Source: Dyella marensis (lineage in GTDB: Bacteria; Pseudomonadota; Gammaproteobacteria; Xanthomonadales; Rhodanobacteraceae). Taken from it: a DNA stretch of 64,000 nucleotides. Shown piece by piece: positions 1 to 8,687 of this stretch (its first letter is position 1; every line of letters starts with the position of its first letter). The notes beneath the pieces are model-generated. The model worked only from the letters and a program-made list of their open reading frames with translations. It had not been told where the DNA came from and made no database searches. The stretch is taken from the NCBI RefSeq assembly GCF_900112865.1, contig NZ_FONH01000003.1, positions 142,005-206,004 on the forward strand, given 5' to 3'. Made by a program: the position numbers and the translations under genes.

Positions 1-1090
1 GGCCGAAATCGAACAGGCGCCAGCGCAGGCCCAGCACGCCGGCGGCCTGATTGGCGCCACTGGTGAACAGGTTGCCGCCGGCTACGGAAGTAGCACTGCC
101 GATCAATCCGCTCAGCGAAAGCTTGGGGTAGTACTCGGCGATGGCGACGCCGATCCGCGCGTTGGATGCGGCGAGGCGCCGTTCGGCCACGATCAGGTCA
201 GGGCGACGGCGGAGCAGTTCGCCCGGTGTTTCGGTGGCGGCGATCTGCGGGGCGCTCGGAATCTCGCGATCTTCCATGAGCTCTGCCCGATGCGTGCCCG
301 GCTGAGCGCCCAGCATCACATCAAGCGCGTTCATGGCCGCATCCAAACCCGTTTCGAGCACCGGGACGGATGCCTGCACCTGCGCCAGCGCGCCATCGGC
401 TTGCTTCACTTGAAGCTCAGGTGCCAATCCCTTGCCGTACAGCAGCTTGATGGTGGCGAGCAGGTCCTGCTGCGTCTGCACTTGTTGGCGCGCCACCTTC
501 AGGCGCGCCTGCAGTCCGCGGATGGTGATGTAGATGTCGGCGGTCTGCGCCGCCACGGCCAGGCGCGTGGCCAGGGCGCCGGCTTCGGAAGCCTGGTAGT
601 CGGCCAGCGCCGCCTCCCGTCCGCGGCGGAGGCCGCCGAACACATCCAGTTCCCAGCTCGCGCTGAAGTCGGCCTCGTAGCTGTTGCCGTAGCGGTCGAA
701 ACCGGGCGTGGCGTTCAGAACCTGGCCCAGCGGCGTTTCCACCGACTGGTAGGCCCTGGCAGCCTGGCCGCTGATGTTGCCGGAAGGCAGCAGGGCGGCC
801 GTGGCCGCGCCAAGTCCGGCGCGTGCCTGGGCGACGCGTGCGGACGCCTGCGCGAGGTCCAGATTTTGTTCGAGTGCGAGCGTCACGTACCGGGTCAGCT
901 GCGGATCGCCGAAGCCTGTCCACCAAGTCGCGAGTTCCGCGCCGGCCGGCGCGTGTCGTTGACCGACCTCGGCCTGGCCTTGGAAATGGTCGGGCATCGC
1001 GACCCGGGGCCGGACGTAATCGGGGCCGACGGCGCAGCCCGCGAGGAGGCCGCCGGCCATCAGCACAGCTAAGACGTGTTTGGGCGACAT
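1..1090 (-). CDS. RND efflux outer-membrane factor, NodT/OprM-type lipoprotein (3' end cut by window edge)
   Basis: This is the outer-membrane channel subunit of a tripartite RND pump; it would dock on the adaptor and pump encoded at 1868-6117. The start is the ATG at 1088-1090, and the frame stays open to base 1, so about 363 of the usual ~470 residues are visible. The N-terminus is a lipoprotein signal ending LLAGC, with Cys19 as the lipidated residue, followed by AVGPDYVRP, a hallmark opening of the NodT family. Later segments read WWTGFGDPQL, then helical OEP repeats (LRRRPDLIVAERRLAASNA). It is divergent from tetR and its promoter is covered by a palindromic operator, so it is probably repressed by that TetR protein. 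Substrates cannot be told from sequence. Confidence 0.9.
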   Translation of the reverse strand, partial: MSPKHVLAVLMAGGLLAGCAVGPDYVRPRVAMPDHFQGQAEVGQRHAPAGAELATWWTGFGDPQLTRYVTLALEQNLDLAQASARVAQARAGLGAATAALLPSGNISGQAARAYQSVETPLGQVLNATPGFDRYGNSYEADFSASWELDVFGGLRRGREAALADYQASEAGALATRLAVAAQTADIYITIRGLQARLKVARQQVQTQQDLLATIKLLYGKGLAPELQVKQADGALAQVQASVPVLETGLDAAMNALDVMLGAQPGTHRAELMEDREIPSAPQIAATETPGELLRRRPDLIVAERRLAASNARIGVAIAEYYPKLSLSGLIGSATSVAGGNLFTSGANQAAGVLGLRWRLFDFG

Positions 1091-1112
1091 GGGTTCGCTC
1101 CGGAGTGGTGGA

Positions 1113-1149
1113 TAGTGACCATATTACCAAATGGTCACTAGTTGTCCAA
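1113..1149 (-). promoter_or_regulatory. Promoter of the outer-membrane factor gene overlapped by a perfect TetR-type operator
   Basis: The arms TAGTGACCAT (1113-1122) and ATGGTCACTA (1131-1140) form a perfect 10-bp inverted repeat with an 8-bp spacer. Reading the minus strand there is a good sigma-70 promoter, TTGGAC (1149-1144), 17 bp, TAATAT (1126-1121), so the operator covers the -10 element. The core AGTGAC-N14-GTCACT recurs at 1810-1835 in front of the adaptor gene. Control by the adjacent TetR protein is inferred from position and from the matching second site. Confidence 0.8.
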
Positions 1150-1178
1150 TCCCGAGGCGAAGGGTAAGCTCCTGACCT

Positions 1179-1796
1179 ATGAAAAAAGCAGCCCCTACGC
1201 CTCAGCCTGCCCGCGGTCCGATCGACCACGAAGTGCGCGACCAGATCGTCACCGCCGCCACCGAGCATTTCAGCCGGTACGGCTACGAGAAAACCACGGT
1301 GTCGGACCTGGCCAAGGCGGTCGGGTTTTCCAAGGCGTACATCTACAAGTTCTTCGAGTCCAAGCAGGCCATCGGCGAGATGATCTGCGCCAACTGCCTG
1401 CGCGAGATCGAGGCCGAAGTGATGGCGGCTATCGCCGAGACCGACCAGCCGTCGGAAAAGCTGCGGCGCATGTTCAAGGGCTTCACCGAGGCGACGCTCC
1501 GCCTGTTGTTCCGGGATCGCAAGCTTTACGAGATCGCTGCCTCGGCCGCCACGGAACGTTGGGCGGCGGTGGTGGCCTATGAGGAGCGCGTGCAGGCCCT
1601 GCTCAAGGAGATCCTGCAGGAGGGGCGGCAAAGCGGAGATTTCGAGCGCAAAACGCCGCTGGACGAAACTGCCGCGGCGATCTACCTCGTGATGCGCCCC
1701 TATTTCAACCCGCTGCTGTTGCAGCACAGCTTCGACTACACCGACGCAGCGCCGGGCCAGCTGTCCGGCCTGGTGCTGCGCAGCTTGTCGCCCTGA
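1179..1796 (+). CDS. TetR/AcrR-family transcriptional repressor of the flanking RND efflux genes
   Basis: This 205-residue protein has the typical TetR size. Its N-terminal helix-turn-helix region reads TTVSDLAKAVGFSKAYIYKF (about residues 46-65), which is the diagnostic part of the family. The rest is an alpha-helical ligand-binding domain with no recognisable catalytic motif. It lies between the divergent outer-membrane factor gene and the adaptor-pump operon. Near-identical palindromes occur on both sides of it (1113-1140 and 1810-1835), so it most likely represses both transcription units and probably itself, and releases them when it binds a pump substrate. The inducer is unknown. The start ATG at 1179 has only a weak upstream Shine-Dalgarno. 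Confidence 0.9.
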   Translation: MKKAAPTPQPARGPIDHEVRDQIVTAATEHFSRYGYEKTTVSDLAKAVGFSKAYIYKFFESKQAIGEMICANCLREIEAEVMAAIAETDQPSEKLRRMFKGFTEATLRLLFRDRKLYEIAASAATERWAAVVAYEERVQALLKEILQEGRQSGDFERKTPLDETAAAIYLVMRPYFNPLLLQHSFDYTDAAPGQLSGLVLRSLSP

Positions 1797-1809
1797 AAGA
1801 TGGGATTGA

Positions 1810-1835
1810 AGTGACTATTGACTAATTTGGTCACT
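1810..1835 (+). promoter_or_regulatory. Second copy of the TetR-type operator, before the adaptor gene
   Basis: AGTGAC (1810-1815) and GTCACT (1830-1835) are separated by 14 bp, exactly as in the 1113-1140 operator. The site lies between the tetR stop and the adaptor start. An isolated half-site GGTCACT follows at 1856-1862. Conservation of the arms and of the spacing, while the spacer sequence differs, indicates a protein-binding site rather than a simple duplication. Confidence 0.75.
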
Positions 1836-1867
1836 AGATAGCAGAATGAAGCCCTGGTCACTCGCCC

Positions 1868-2995
1868 ATGGGGCTTTTTATGTTCCGGCTTCGTTTCGCT
1901 ACCCCTGCTGTCGTCCTGGTACTGACGTTTGCGCTGGCGGCTTGCGGCGGAAAGGCACCCGCCGATCCGCGCACCGACGCGCCTCTGGTTCGCGTTGCCG
2001 CTGTTCAGAGCGCGCTTCCCGCCATGCGTTCGTTCACGGGCACTGTTGCCGCCCGGGTGCAGAGCGACCTGGGCTTCCGCGTTGCCGGCAAGGTGCTGCA
2101 GCGCTTGGTGGATGCCGGGCAAAGCGTCAAGCGCGGCCAGCCGCTGATGCGCATCGATCCGGTCGACCTGAAACTGGCCGCGCAGGCACGGCAGGAGGCC
2201 GTCGCGGCCGCGCGCGCGCGCGCCAGACAGACAGCGGAGGACGAGGCGCGCTATGGCGATCTGCGCGGTACCGGCGCGATTTCCGCCTCGGCCTACGACC
2301 AGGTCAAGGCGGCAGCGGATGCCGCCAAAGCCCAGTTGAGCGCCGCCGAAGCCGACGCCAACGTGGCGAACAATGCCAGTGGCTACGCCGAGCTGGTGGC
2401 GGATGGCGACGGCGTGGTGATGGAAACGCTGGCCGAACCGGGCCAGGTCGTCGGCGCCGGTCAGACCGTGGTGCGCCTGGCGCACGCCGGGCCGCGCGAG
2501 GCCGTGGTGCAACTGCCGGAAACCCTGCGTCCTGCGATCGGATCGGCCGCGCAGGCCGCATTGTTCGGCAAGGAAGGCATAAGCGCGCCGGCTACTTTGC
2601 GGCAGCTTTCCGATGCCGCCGATCCGCTCACGCGCACGTTCGAAGCGCGCTATGTCCTGCAAGGCGAGCTGGCCAGCGCCTCGCTGGGCACGACGGTGAC
2701 GATCCGTCTTCCTTCCGGCCATGCCGACACCCAGGGCGACCTGCAGGTGCCGCTGGGCGCCTTGTTCGACGCAGGCAAGGGGCCGGGTGTGTGGGTGATC
2801 GGCGGCGAGCCGGCCAAGGTGTCCTGGCGGCCGGTGGTGCTGCGGCATCTGGACGACGACCGTGCGCGCATCGCTGGCCAGCTCAAGCAAGGCGACCGCG
2901 TGGTTGCGCTCGGCGCACATCTGCTGCGCGAAGGCGAGCCGGTGCGGGTGGCCAGCCAGGTTGCCGCCGCTGCGAATGAAGGGGGCCAGCCGTGA
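1868..2995 (+). CDS. RND efflux periplasmic adaptor (membrane-fusion protein), lipoprotein
   Basis: This 375-residue HlyD-type adaptor links the inner-membrane pump to the outer-membrane channel. The N-terminus is a lipoprotein signal with lipobox LAAC (Cys26 from the first ATG). The usual order follows: a lipoyl half-domain (DLGFRVAGKVLQRLVDAGQS), an alpha-hairpin rich in Ala, Arg and Lys (about residues 105-165), the second lipoyl half (ADGDGVVMETLAEPGQVV) and a C-terminal beta-barrel. An internal ATG at 1880 (MFRLRF) is an alternative start because neither has a strong ribosome site. The stop overlaps the GTG start of the pump gene, so the two are translationally coupled. Expression is probably controlled by the operator at 1810-1835. 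Confidence 0.9.
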   Translation: MGLFMFRLRFATPAVVLVLTFALAACGGKAPADPRTDAPLVRVAAVQSALPAMRSFTGTVAARVQSDLGFRVAGKVLQRLVDAGQSVKRGQPLMRIDPVDLKLAAQARQEAVAAARARARQTAEDEARYGDLRGTGAISASAYDQVKAAADAAKAQLSAAEADANVANNASGYAELVADGDGVVMETLAEPGQVVGAGQTVVRLAHAGPREAVVQLPETLRPAIGSAAQAALFGKEGISAPATLRQLSDAADPLTRTFEARYVLQGELASASLGTTVTIRLPSGHADTQGDLQVPLGALFDAGKGPGVWVIGGEPAKVSWRPVVLRHLDDDRARIAGQLKQGDRVVALGAHLLREGEPVRVASQVAAAANEGGQP

Positions 2996-5900
2996 GCGAA
3001 GGTCGCTTCAATCTCTCCGCGCTCGCCGTGCGCGAGCGCTCCATCACGCTGTTCCTGATCCTGCTGATCTCGGTGGCCGGGCTGCTGGCCTTCTTCAAGC
3101 TGGGACGTGCGGAAGATCCGGCCTTTACGGTGAAGGTGATGACCATCGTCACCGCATGGCCTGGCGCCACCGCGCAGGAAATGCAGGACCAGGTCGCCGA
3201 AAAGATCGAAAAGCGCATGCAGGAGCTGCGCTGGTACGACCGCACCGAAACCTATACGCGTCCTGGCCTGGCTTTCACCACCTTGACCTTGCTCGACAGC
3301 ACGCCGCCCTCGGCCGTGCAGGAAGAGTTCTACCAGGCGCGCAAGAAAATCGGCGATGAGACCGGCAATCTTCCGCCCGGCGTGATCGGGCCGCTGGTCA
3401 ACGACGAATATGCCGACGTTACCTTTGCGCTGTTCGCGCTCAAGGCCAAGGGCGAACCCCAGCGTCTGCTGGTGCGCGACGCGGAAGGCCTGCGCCAGCG
3501 CCTGTTGCACGTGCCGGGCGTGAAGAAGGTCAACATCATCGGCGAGCAGGCGGAGAAGATTTATGTCGAGTTCTCGCACGATCGGCTGGCCACGCTGGGT
3601 GTGAGCCCGCAGGACGTGTTCGCCGCGCTCAACAGCCAGAACGCGCTGACGCCGGCGGGATCGGTCGAAACGAAGGGGCCGGAGGTATTCATTCGGCTGG
3701 ACGGCGCCTTCGATTCGTTGCAGAAGATCAGAGATACCCCGGTGGTGGCGCATGGCCGCACGCTGAAGCTGTCGGACATCGCCACGGTCAAGCGTGGTTA
3801 TGAGGATCCGGCCACTTTCATGATCCGCAACAACGGCGAACCCGCCTTGTTGCTGGGCATCGTCATGCGCGATGGCTGGAACGGACTGGATCTGGGCAAG
3901 GCGCTGGACAGCGAAGTCGGCGCGATCAACGGCGGCCTGCCGCTGGGCATGAGTCTTACCAAAGTCACCGACCAGGCCGTCAACATCAGCTCGGCGGTCG
4001 ATGAGTTCATGCTGAAGTTCTTCGTCGCGCTGCTGGTGGTCATGGTGGTGTGCTTCGTCAGCATGGGCTGGCGCGTGGGGCTCGTGGTGGCCGCGGCGGT
4101 GCCGCTGACGCTGGCGGTAGTGTTCGTGGTGATGGCTGCCACCGGCAAGAATTTCGATCGCATCACCTTGGGCTCGTTGATCCTGGCGCTGGGCCTGCTG
4201 GTGGACGACGCCATCATCGCCATCGAAATGATGGTGGTGAAGATGGAAGAGGGCTACAGCCGCGTGGCCGCTTCGGCCTATGCATGGAGCCACACGGCCG
4301 CGCCCATGCTGGCGGGCACGCTGGTCACGGCGGTGGGCTTCATGCCCAACGGTTTCGCGCGCTCCACCGCGGGCGAGTACACCAGCAACATGTTCTGGAT
4401 CGTAGGCATTGCGCTGGTCGCTTCCTGGGTGGTGGCGGTGGTCTTCACGCCGTACCTGGGCGTGAAGATGCTGCCGCAGTTCAAAAAGGTCGAAGGCGGC
4501 CACGAGGCGATCTACGACACGCCTCGCTACAACCGTTTCCGTCAGCTGCTGGGGCGTGTCATCGCGCGCAAATGGCTGGTAGCCGGATCCGTGGTGGGCC
4601 TGTTCGTCCTGGCCATCCTCGGCATGGCGCTGGTGAAGAAGCAGTTCTTCCCCATCTCCGACCGTCCGGAGGTGCTGGTGGAAGTGCAGATGCCCTACGG
4701 CACGTCGATCGAGCAGACCAGCGCCGTGGCGGCGAAGGTCGAAACGTGGCTGGCCAGGCAGCAAGAAGCCAAGATCGTCACTGCCTACATCGGCCAGGGC
4801 GCGCCGCGCTTCTATCTGGCGATGGGGCCGGAGCTGCCCGATCCGTCGTTCGCCAAGATCGTAATCCGCACGGACAACCAGGAGGAGCGCGAAGTGCTGA
4901 AGCAGCGGTTGCGCAAGGCCATCGCCGACGGCCTGGGCGCGGAGGCTCGCGTGCGCGTCACCCAGTTGGTGTTCGGTCCCTATTCGCCATACCCCGTCGC
5001 GTTCCGCATATCCGGCCCGGACCCGGACAAGCTGCGCGGCATCGCGACGGAGGTGGAGCAAGTCATGGACGCCAGTCCGATGATGCGCACGGTGAACGCC
5101 GATTGGGGTACCCGCACACCCACGCTGCATTTCAGCCTGCAGCAGGACCGCCTGCAGGCGGTGGGGCTCAGTTCCAGTGCGGTAGCGCAGCAACTGCAGT
5201 TCCTGCTGAGCGGCATACCGGTCAGCGCCGTGCGCGAGGACATCCGCACGGTGCAGGTGGTGGCGCGCGCGGCGGGCGGCGTGCGCCTCGATCCGGCCAG
5301 GATCGGCGACTTCACGCTGGCGGGCGCCAATGGCCAGCGCATTCCGCTGTCGCAGGTGGGCCAGGTGGACGTCCGCATGGAAGAGCCGGTCATGCGCCGG
5401 CGCGACCGCGCGCCGACCATCACGGTGCGTGGCGACATCGCCGAAAACCTGCAGCCGCCGGATGTGTCCACCGCCATGGCCAAGCAGCTGCAGCCGCTCA
5501 TCGCCAAGCTGCCCGGCGGCTACCGCATCGAAGAAGCGGGGTCGATCGAGGAGTCGGGCAAGGCGACGAAAGCCATGCTGCCGCTATTCCCGATCATGCT
5601 GGCCGCCACTTTGCTGATCATCATCTTCCAGGTGCGCTCCATTTCCGCAATGGTGATGGTGTTCCTGACCAGCCCGCTGGGCCTGATCGGCGTGGTGCCC
5701 ACTTTGATCCTGTTCGGGCAGCCGTTCGGCATCAACGCGCTGGTCGGACTGATTGCGTTGTCGGGCATCCTGATGCGCAACACGCTGATCCTGATCGGGC
5801 AGATCCATCACAACGAAGCGGCCGGGCTGGATCCGTTCCATGCCGTGGTCGAGGCTACGGTGCAACGTGCGCGTCCGGTCATCCTCACCGCGCTGGCGGC

Positions 5901-6117
5901 GATCCTGGCCTTCATTCCGCTGACCCATTCGGTGTTCTGGGGCACGCTCGCCTACACGCTGATCGGCGGCACCTTTGCCGGAACCGTCCTCACCCTGGTG
6001 TTCCTGCCGGCCATGTATTCGATCTGGTTCAAGATCAGGCCCGGAGATGCGGCGCATGGGCACCAAGGCCGACATGAGCCGCCGCAGCACAGGCTGGAGG
6101 AAGCCATCGCGGGATGA
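2992..6117 (+). CDS. RND efflux inner-membrane pump, HAE-1-like
   Basis: This is a proton-driven RND transporter of 1041 residues, the normal size for the AcrB superfamily. It has an N-terminal transmembrane helix, two large periplasmic porter/docking loops (about 40-330 and 560-860) and two blocks of membrane helices. The proton-relay signature in the TM4 region reads [14 protein letters not shown] with Asp405 and Asp406, matching the paired Asp of drug pumps rather than metal pumps. The start is GTG at 2992, overlapping the adaptor stop. The sequence deviates from the classical AcrB/MexB type (it opens [19 protein letters not shown]), so I assign no symbol or substrate. It forms a three-part system with the divergent outer-membrane factor. 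Confidence 0.9.
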   Translation: MSEGRFNLSALAVRERSITLFLILLISVAGLLAFFKLGRAEDPAFTVKVMTIVTAWPGATAQEMQDQVAEKIEKRMQELRWYDRTETYTRPGLAFTTLTLLDSTPPSAVQEEFYQARKKIGDETGNLPPGVIGPLVNDEYADVTFALFALKAKGEPQRLLVRDAEGLRQRLLHVPGVKKVNIIGEQAEKIYVEFSHDRLATLGVSPQDVFAALNSQNALTPAGSVETKGPEVFIRLDGAFDSLQKIRDTPVVAHGRTLKLSDIATVKRGYEDPATFMIRNNGEPALLLGIVMRDGWNGLDLGKALDSEVGAINGGLPLGMSLTKVTDQAVNISSAVDEFMLKFFVALLVVMVVCFVSMGWRVGLVVAAAVPLTLAVVFVVMAATGKNFDRITLGSLILALGLLVDDAIIAIEMMVVKMEEGYSRVAASAYAWSHTAAPMLAGTLVTAVGFMPNGFARSTAGEYTSNMFWIVGIALVASWVVAVVFTPYLGVKMLPQFKKVEGGHEAIYDTPRYNRFRQLLGRVIARKWLVAGSVVGLFVLAILGMALVKKQFFPISDRPEVLVEVQMPYGTSIEQTSAVAAKVETWLARQQEAKIVTAYIGQGAPRFYLAMGPELPDPSFAKIVIRTDNQEEREVLKQRLRKAIADGLGAEARVRVTQLVFGPYSPYPVAFRISGPDPDKLRGIATEVEQVMDASPMMRTVNADWGTRTPTLHFSLQQDRLQAVGLSSSAVAQQLQFLLSGIPVSAVREDIRTVQVVARAAGGVRLDPARIGDFTLAGANGQRIPLSQVGQVDVRMEEPVMRRRDRAPTITVRGDIAENLQPPDVSTAMAKQLQPLIAKLPGGYRIEEAGSIEESGKATKAMLPLFPIMLAATLLIIIFQVRSISAMVMVFLTSPLGLIGVVPTLILFGQPFGINALVGLIALSGILMRNTLILIGQIHHNEAAGLDPFHAVVEATVQRARPVILTALAAILAFIPLTHSVFWGTLAYTLIGGTFAGTVLTLVFLPAMYSIWFKIRPGDAAHGHQGRHEPPQHRLEEAIAG

Positions 6118-6190
6118 AGCCGCCGTTGAATGCGCCCATGGGCCATGGATCTGTTTCTTGCCAACCACTCTTTTATCGAAGGTATTCGCT

Positions 6191-6997
6191 ATGTCCACTA
6201 CCAAAGTCGTCGTCGTCACCGGCGTATCGTCAGGCATCGGGCGCGCCACCGCGACGAAGTTCGTCAAGCGCGGCTGCCGGGTTTTCGGCACCGTGCGCAA
6301 GCTTGCCAAGGCCGCGCCGCTGCCCGGCGTGGAGCTGATCGAAATGGATGTGAGCGACGATGCTTCCGTCCAATCCGGCATTCGCCTCATCATCGATCTC
6401 GCCAAGCGCATCGACGTGCTGGTCAATAACGCGGGAACCAGTCTGGTCGGCGCCGTGGAAGAGTCGAGCGTCGCGGAGGCGGTTTCGTTGTTCGACGCGA
6501 ACGTCTTCGGCATTCTGCGCACCGCCAAGGCGGTGCTTCCCCAGATGCGCACGCAGCGCAGCGGCAGGATCGTCAACATCAGTTCCGTGCTCGGCTTCCT
6601 GCCGGCGCCATACATGGGGCTTTACGCGGCATCCAAGCATGCGGTGGAGGGGCTCTCCGAAACGCTGGATCACGAGGTGCGCCAGTTCGGCGTGCGCGTC
6701 AGCCTGGTCGAGCCGTCTTTCACCCGGACCAACCTGGACGTCAATGCGCCCCAGGCCAATGCGAAAATTGCCGACTACGACCGGGAGCGTGGACTTGCGT
6801 CGCGCGCCATCGTCGAGAGCGTCAAGAGCGCGCCGGAGCCCGAAGGCGTGGCCGAGGCCGTGGTCGATGCAGCGCTCGGTACCTGGCGCATGCGCCATAC
6901 GCCAGGAGGCCAGGCGTCCCTGCTGAGCAAGTTGCGCCGGTTCATGCCCGCTGCGCCCGTCGACGCAAGCTTGAGGAAGAGCTTCGGCCTCGGATGA
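6191..6997 (+). CDS. SDR-family NAD(P)-dependent oxidoreductase
   Basis: This is a classical short-chain dehydrogenase of 268 residues. The cofactor-binding TGxxxGIG motif is [12 protein letters not shown] at residues 9-20, NNAG lies at 79-82, the catalytic Ser is in NISSVLG (131-132), and YxxxK is Tyr145/Lys149 in LYAASKH. The ATG at 6191 is chosen because an AAGG ribosome site lies just upstream and the protein starts immediately with the Rossmann strand; upstream in-frame codons would add an unrelated tail. It lies 73 bp after the pump gene and could be cotranscribed with it. The substrate is unknown; the sequence resembles reductases annotated as oxidoreductase/retinol-dehydrogenase-like. 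Confidence 0.85.
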   Translation: MSTTKVVVVTGVSSGIGRATATKFVKRGCRVFGTVRKLAKAAPLPGVELIEMDVSDDASVQSGIRLIIDLAKRIDVLVNNAGTSLVGAVEESSVAEAVSLFDANVFGILRTAKAVLPQMRTQRSGRIVNISSVLGFLPAPYMGLYAASKHAVEGLSETLDHEVRQFGVRVSLVEPSFTRTNLDVNAPQANAKIADYDRERGLASRAIVESVKSAPEPEGVAEAVVDAALGTWRMRHTPGGQASLLSKLRRFMPAAPVDASLRKSFGLG

Positions 6998-7391
6998 AAA
7001 GGGCGGCTGCATGTCGATCGACCAGGAACCCGTCGATCGGCGCAGCGTCGTGACAGTGGCGCCAAGCGATGGTCGGGCGGCCAACAGGGCGCCGCATGGC
7101 AGCGTTCGCTGGCCGGCGGCGGCCAGCCTGACGTCGTCGGGGCGGAGCAGTTCCGCGAGAGCCGCCGCTAATTCTCGAAGCGGCGATGGCCGGCGGGTCA
7201 CCGTGGCCGGCGATGCATAAAGCCTCGAACGGGTGCATCACATTCGGCACCTGTGCTTGTGCATGAGGCGCATGCATTGGTGCCATGCTCCTGAGGCTTG
7301 CCCCTGCCAACCCATGACTTCCAGCGCATGGACTATTCATAACTTCACACTATGCTTCACTCACGGCTAAGTAGCCCAGAGGGTGAGCTAG
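6998..7391. other. 394-bp intergenic region with no convincing gene
   Basis: Several frames are open on both strands because of high GC, but none has a ribosome site plus a coherent protein. A minus-strand frame near 7000-7200 reads LRELAAALAELLRPDDVRL but has no stop before running into the SDR gene antisense. The AT-richer stretch at 7330-7360 just before padR probably holds the promoter of the padR operon; I cannot fix its -35 and -10 boxes. Confidence 0.4.
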
Positions 7392-7757
7392 GTGGAAGAC
7401 GTCGCCGGCCTGTTGAAGAAATTCCAGAAGGAGCTGTCCGCGGGCACCGTGTCGCTGGTGCTGCTGGCGGTGCTTGGGCAATCGCGGCAGCCGATGTACG
7501 GCTACCAGATCGCCAAGCGGCTGGAGGAAGTGGGGGAGGGCGTGCTGGCGGGGAAGCAGAGCGCGCTCTATCCGGTGCTGCGCAACCTGGAGGCCTACGG
7601 CCTGCTGGAAAGCGAGGTGGAACCCTCGGTGAGCGGGCCGCCGCGCCGCTATTACCGCATTACGAAGCTGGGCCGCGAAGCGCTGCGCGAGTGGGTGGCG
7701 GCGTGGAGCGCTACCCGCGATTCCGTCGATACCGTTTTGCAAGGAGGGGTGACATGA
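7392..7757 (+). CDS. PadR-family transcriptional regulator
   Basis: This 121-residue winged-helix protein has the short (subfamily 2) PadR architecture. The family core is visible as YGYQIAKRLEE followed by GKQSALYPVLRNLEAYGLLE (recognition helix) and the wing PPRRYYRITKLGREAL. The start is GTG at 7392, preceded by GAGGGTGAG. Its stop overlaps the ATG of the next gene by four bases (ATGA). PadR genes are commonly paired with a membrane gene carrying an HAAS/DUF1700-like N-terminus, as here, and regulate that pair in response to envelope stress or small molecules. The effector is unknown. Confidence 0.88.
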   Translation: MEDVAGLLKKFQKELSAGTVSLVLLAVLGQSRQPMYGYQIAKRLEEVGEGVLAGKQSALYPVLRNLEAYGLLESEVEPSVSGPPRRYYRITKLGREALREWVAAWSATRDSVDTVLQGGVT

Positions 7758-8659
7758 ACACGCCGCGCACTATCGCGGAATACCTGGAACAGCTGCGCGC
7801 CGCCCTGGCCGGCGCCGATCCCGCGCTGATCCAGGATGCGCTCTACGACGCCGAGGAACACCTGCGCGCCGAACTGCAGGAACATCCGGGCCTGTCGCAG
7901 GAAGACATGCTGGCCAAGGTGGTCGGCAGCTACGGATCGCCGGTGGAAGTGGCGGAGATCTACCGCGACCAGGAGATCAAGATCCAGCGCGCGCTGCGCC
8001 CGCCGCCGCCGCCGAAGCGGCATTCATGGATCGGGCGCTTCTTCGGCGTGGCCGCCGATCCGCGCACCTGGGGCGCGCTGTTCTACATGCTGCTGGCGCT
8101 GGCCACCGGCATCATCTATTTCACCTGGGTGGTGACCGGCATCTCGATGTCGGCGGGCCTGGCGGTGCTGATCATCGGCATTCCCTTCATCGTGCTGTTC
8201 TTCGGCACGGTGCGCGGGCTGTCGCTGATGGAAGGGCGCATCGTGGAAACCATGCTGGGCGTGCGCATGCCGCGGCGGCCGCCCTATCCGGTGGCCGGCC
8301 GTTCGCTGATGAGCCGCATCGGCGCGATGTTCACCGATGCGCGCACCTGGTCGACCATGCTGTACATGGTGCTGATGCTGCCGCTGGGCATCATCTACTT
8401 CACCCTCACGGTGACCCTGCTGGCCGTCTCGATCGCATTTATCGGGGCGCCGCTGGCCTGGACCTTCGGTGACTTCGATCACGAGCTGGCCAACATCAAC
8501 TGGGGCTATGGCGCGCACGTTCCTACGTTCGGCGATGCACTGGTGCTGCTGGTCGTTGGCGTGCTGCTATTGTTTGCCACGCTGCACCTGGTACGCGGCC
8601 TCGGCCGGATGCATGGTCTGATCGCCAAGAGTCTGCTGGTGTCGCGCAGCGTTAACTGA
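7754..8659 (+). CDS. HAAS/sensor-type integral membrane protein, partner of PadR
   Basis: The protein has 301 residues. Residues 1-75 form a soluble helical segment of the HAAS/DUF1700 type (YLEQLRAALAGADPALIQDA ... LSQEDMLAKVVGSYGSP). The rest consists of two homologous membrane units, each starting with a D-x-R-T-W motif: DPRTWGALFYMLLALATGII at about 100 and DARTWSTMLYMVLMLPLGII at about 195. The duplication matches a sensor domain found with PadR or histidine-kinase systems. It overlaps padR by four bases, so the two are translationally coupled. No enzymatic motif is visible. A role in membrane signalling is inferred from this pairing only. Confidence 0.8.
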   Translation: MNTPRTIAEYLEQLRAALAGADPALIQDALYDAEEHLRAELQEHPGLSQEDMLAKVVGSYGSPVEVAEIYRDQEIKIQRALRPPPPPKRHSWIGRFFGVAADPRTWGALFYMLLALATGIIYFTWVVTGISMSAGLAVLIIGIPFIVLFFGTVRGLSLMEGRIVETMLGVRMPRRPPYPVAGRSLMSRIGAMFTDARTWSTMLYMVLMLPLGIIYFTLTVTLLAVSIAFIGAPLAWTFGDFDHELANINWGYGAHVPTFGDALVLLVVGVLLLFATLHLVRGLGRMHGLIAKSLLVSRSVN

Positions 8660-8687
8660 TCCCTGCCAGTTCGTCGCCGGAGGCCTC

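Noticed and set aside
1142-1582. Long open frames antisense or shifted over tetR, including one spanning 417-1727 on the minus strand
   Set aside because: They read Arg/Gly/Pro-rich and lie over the outer-membrane factor and TetR genes, whose motifs are unambiguous.
2650-5193. 847-codon minus-strand frame under the RND pump
   Set aside because: Shadow of GC-rich coding DNA, His/Gln/Arg-rich with no domain.
6942-7340. Minus-strand open frames in the gap before padR
   Set aside because: No ribosome site, no stop before overlapping the SDR gene antisense, and no recognisable domain.
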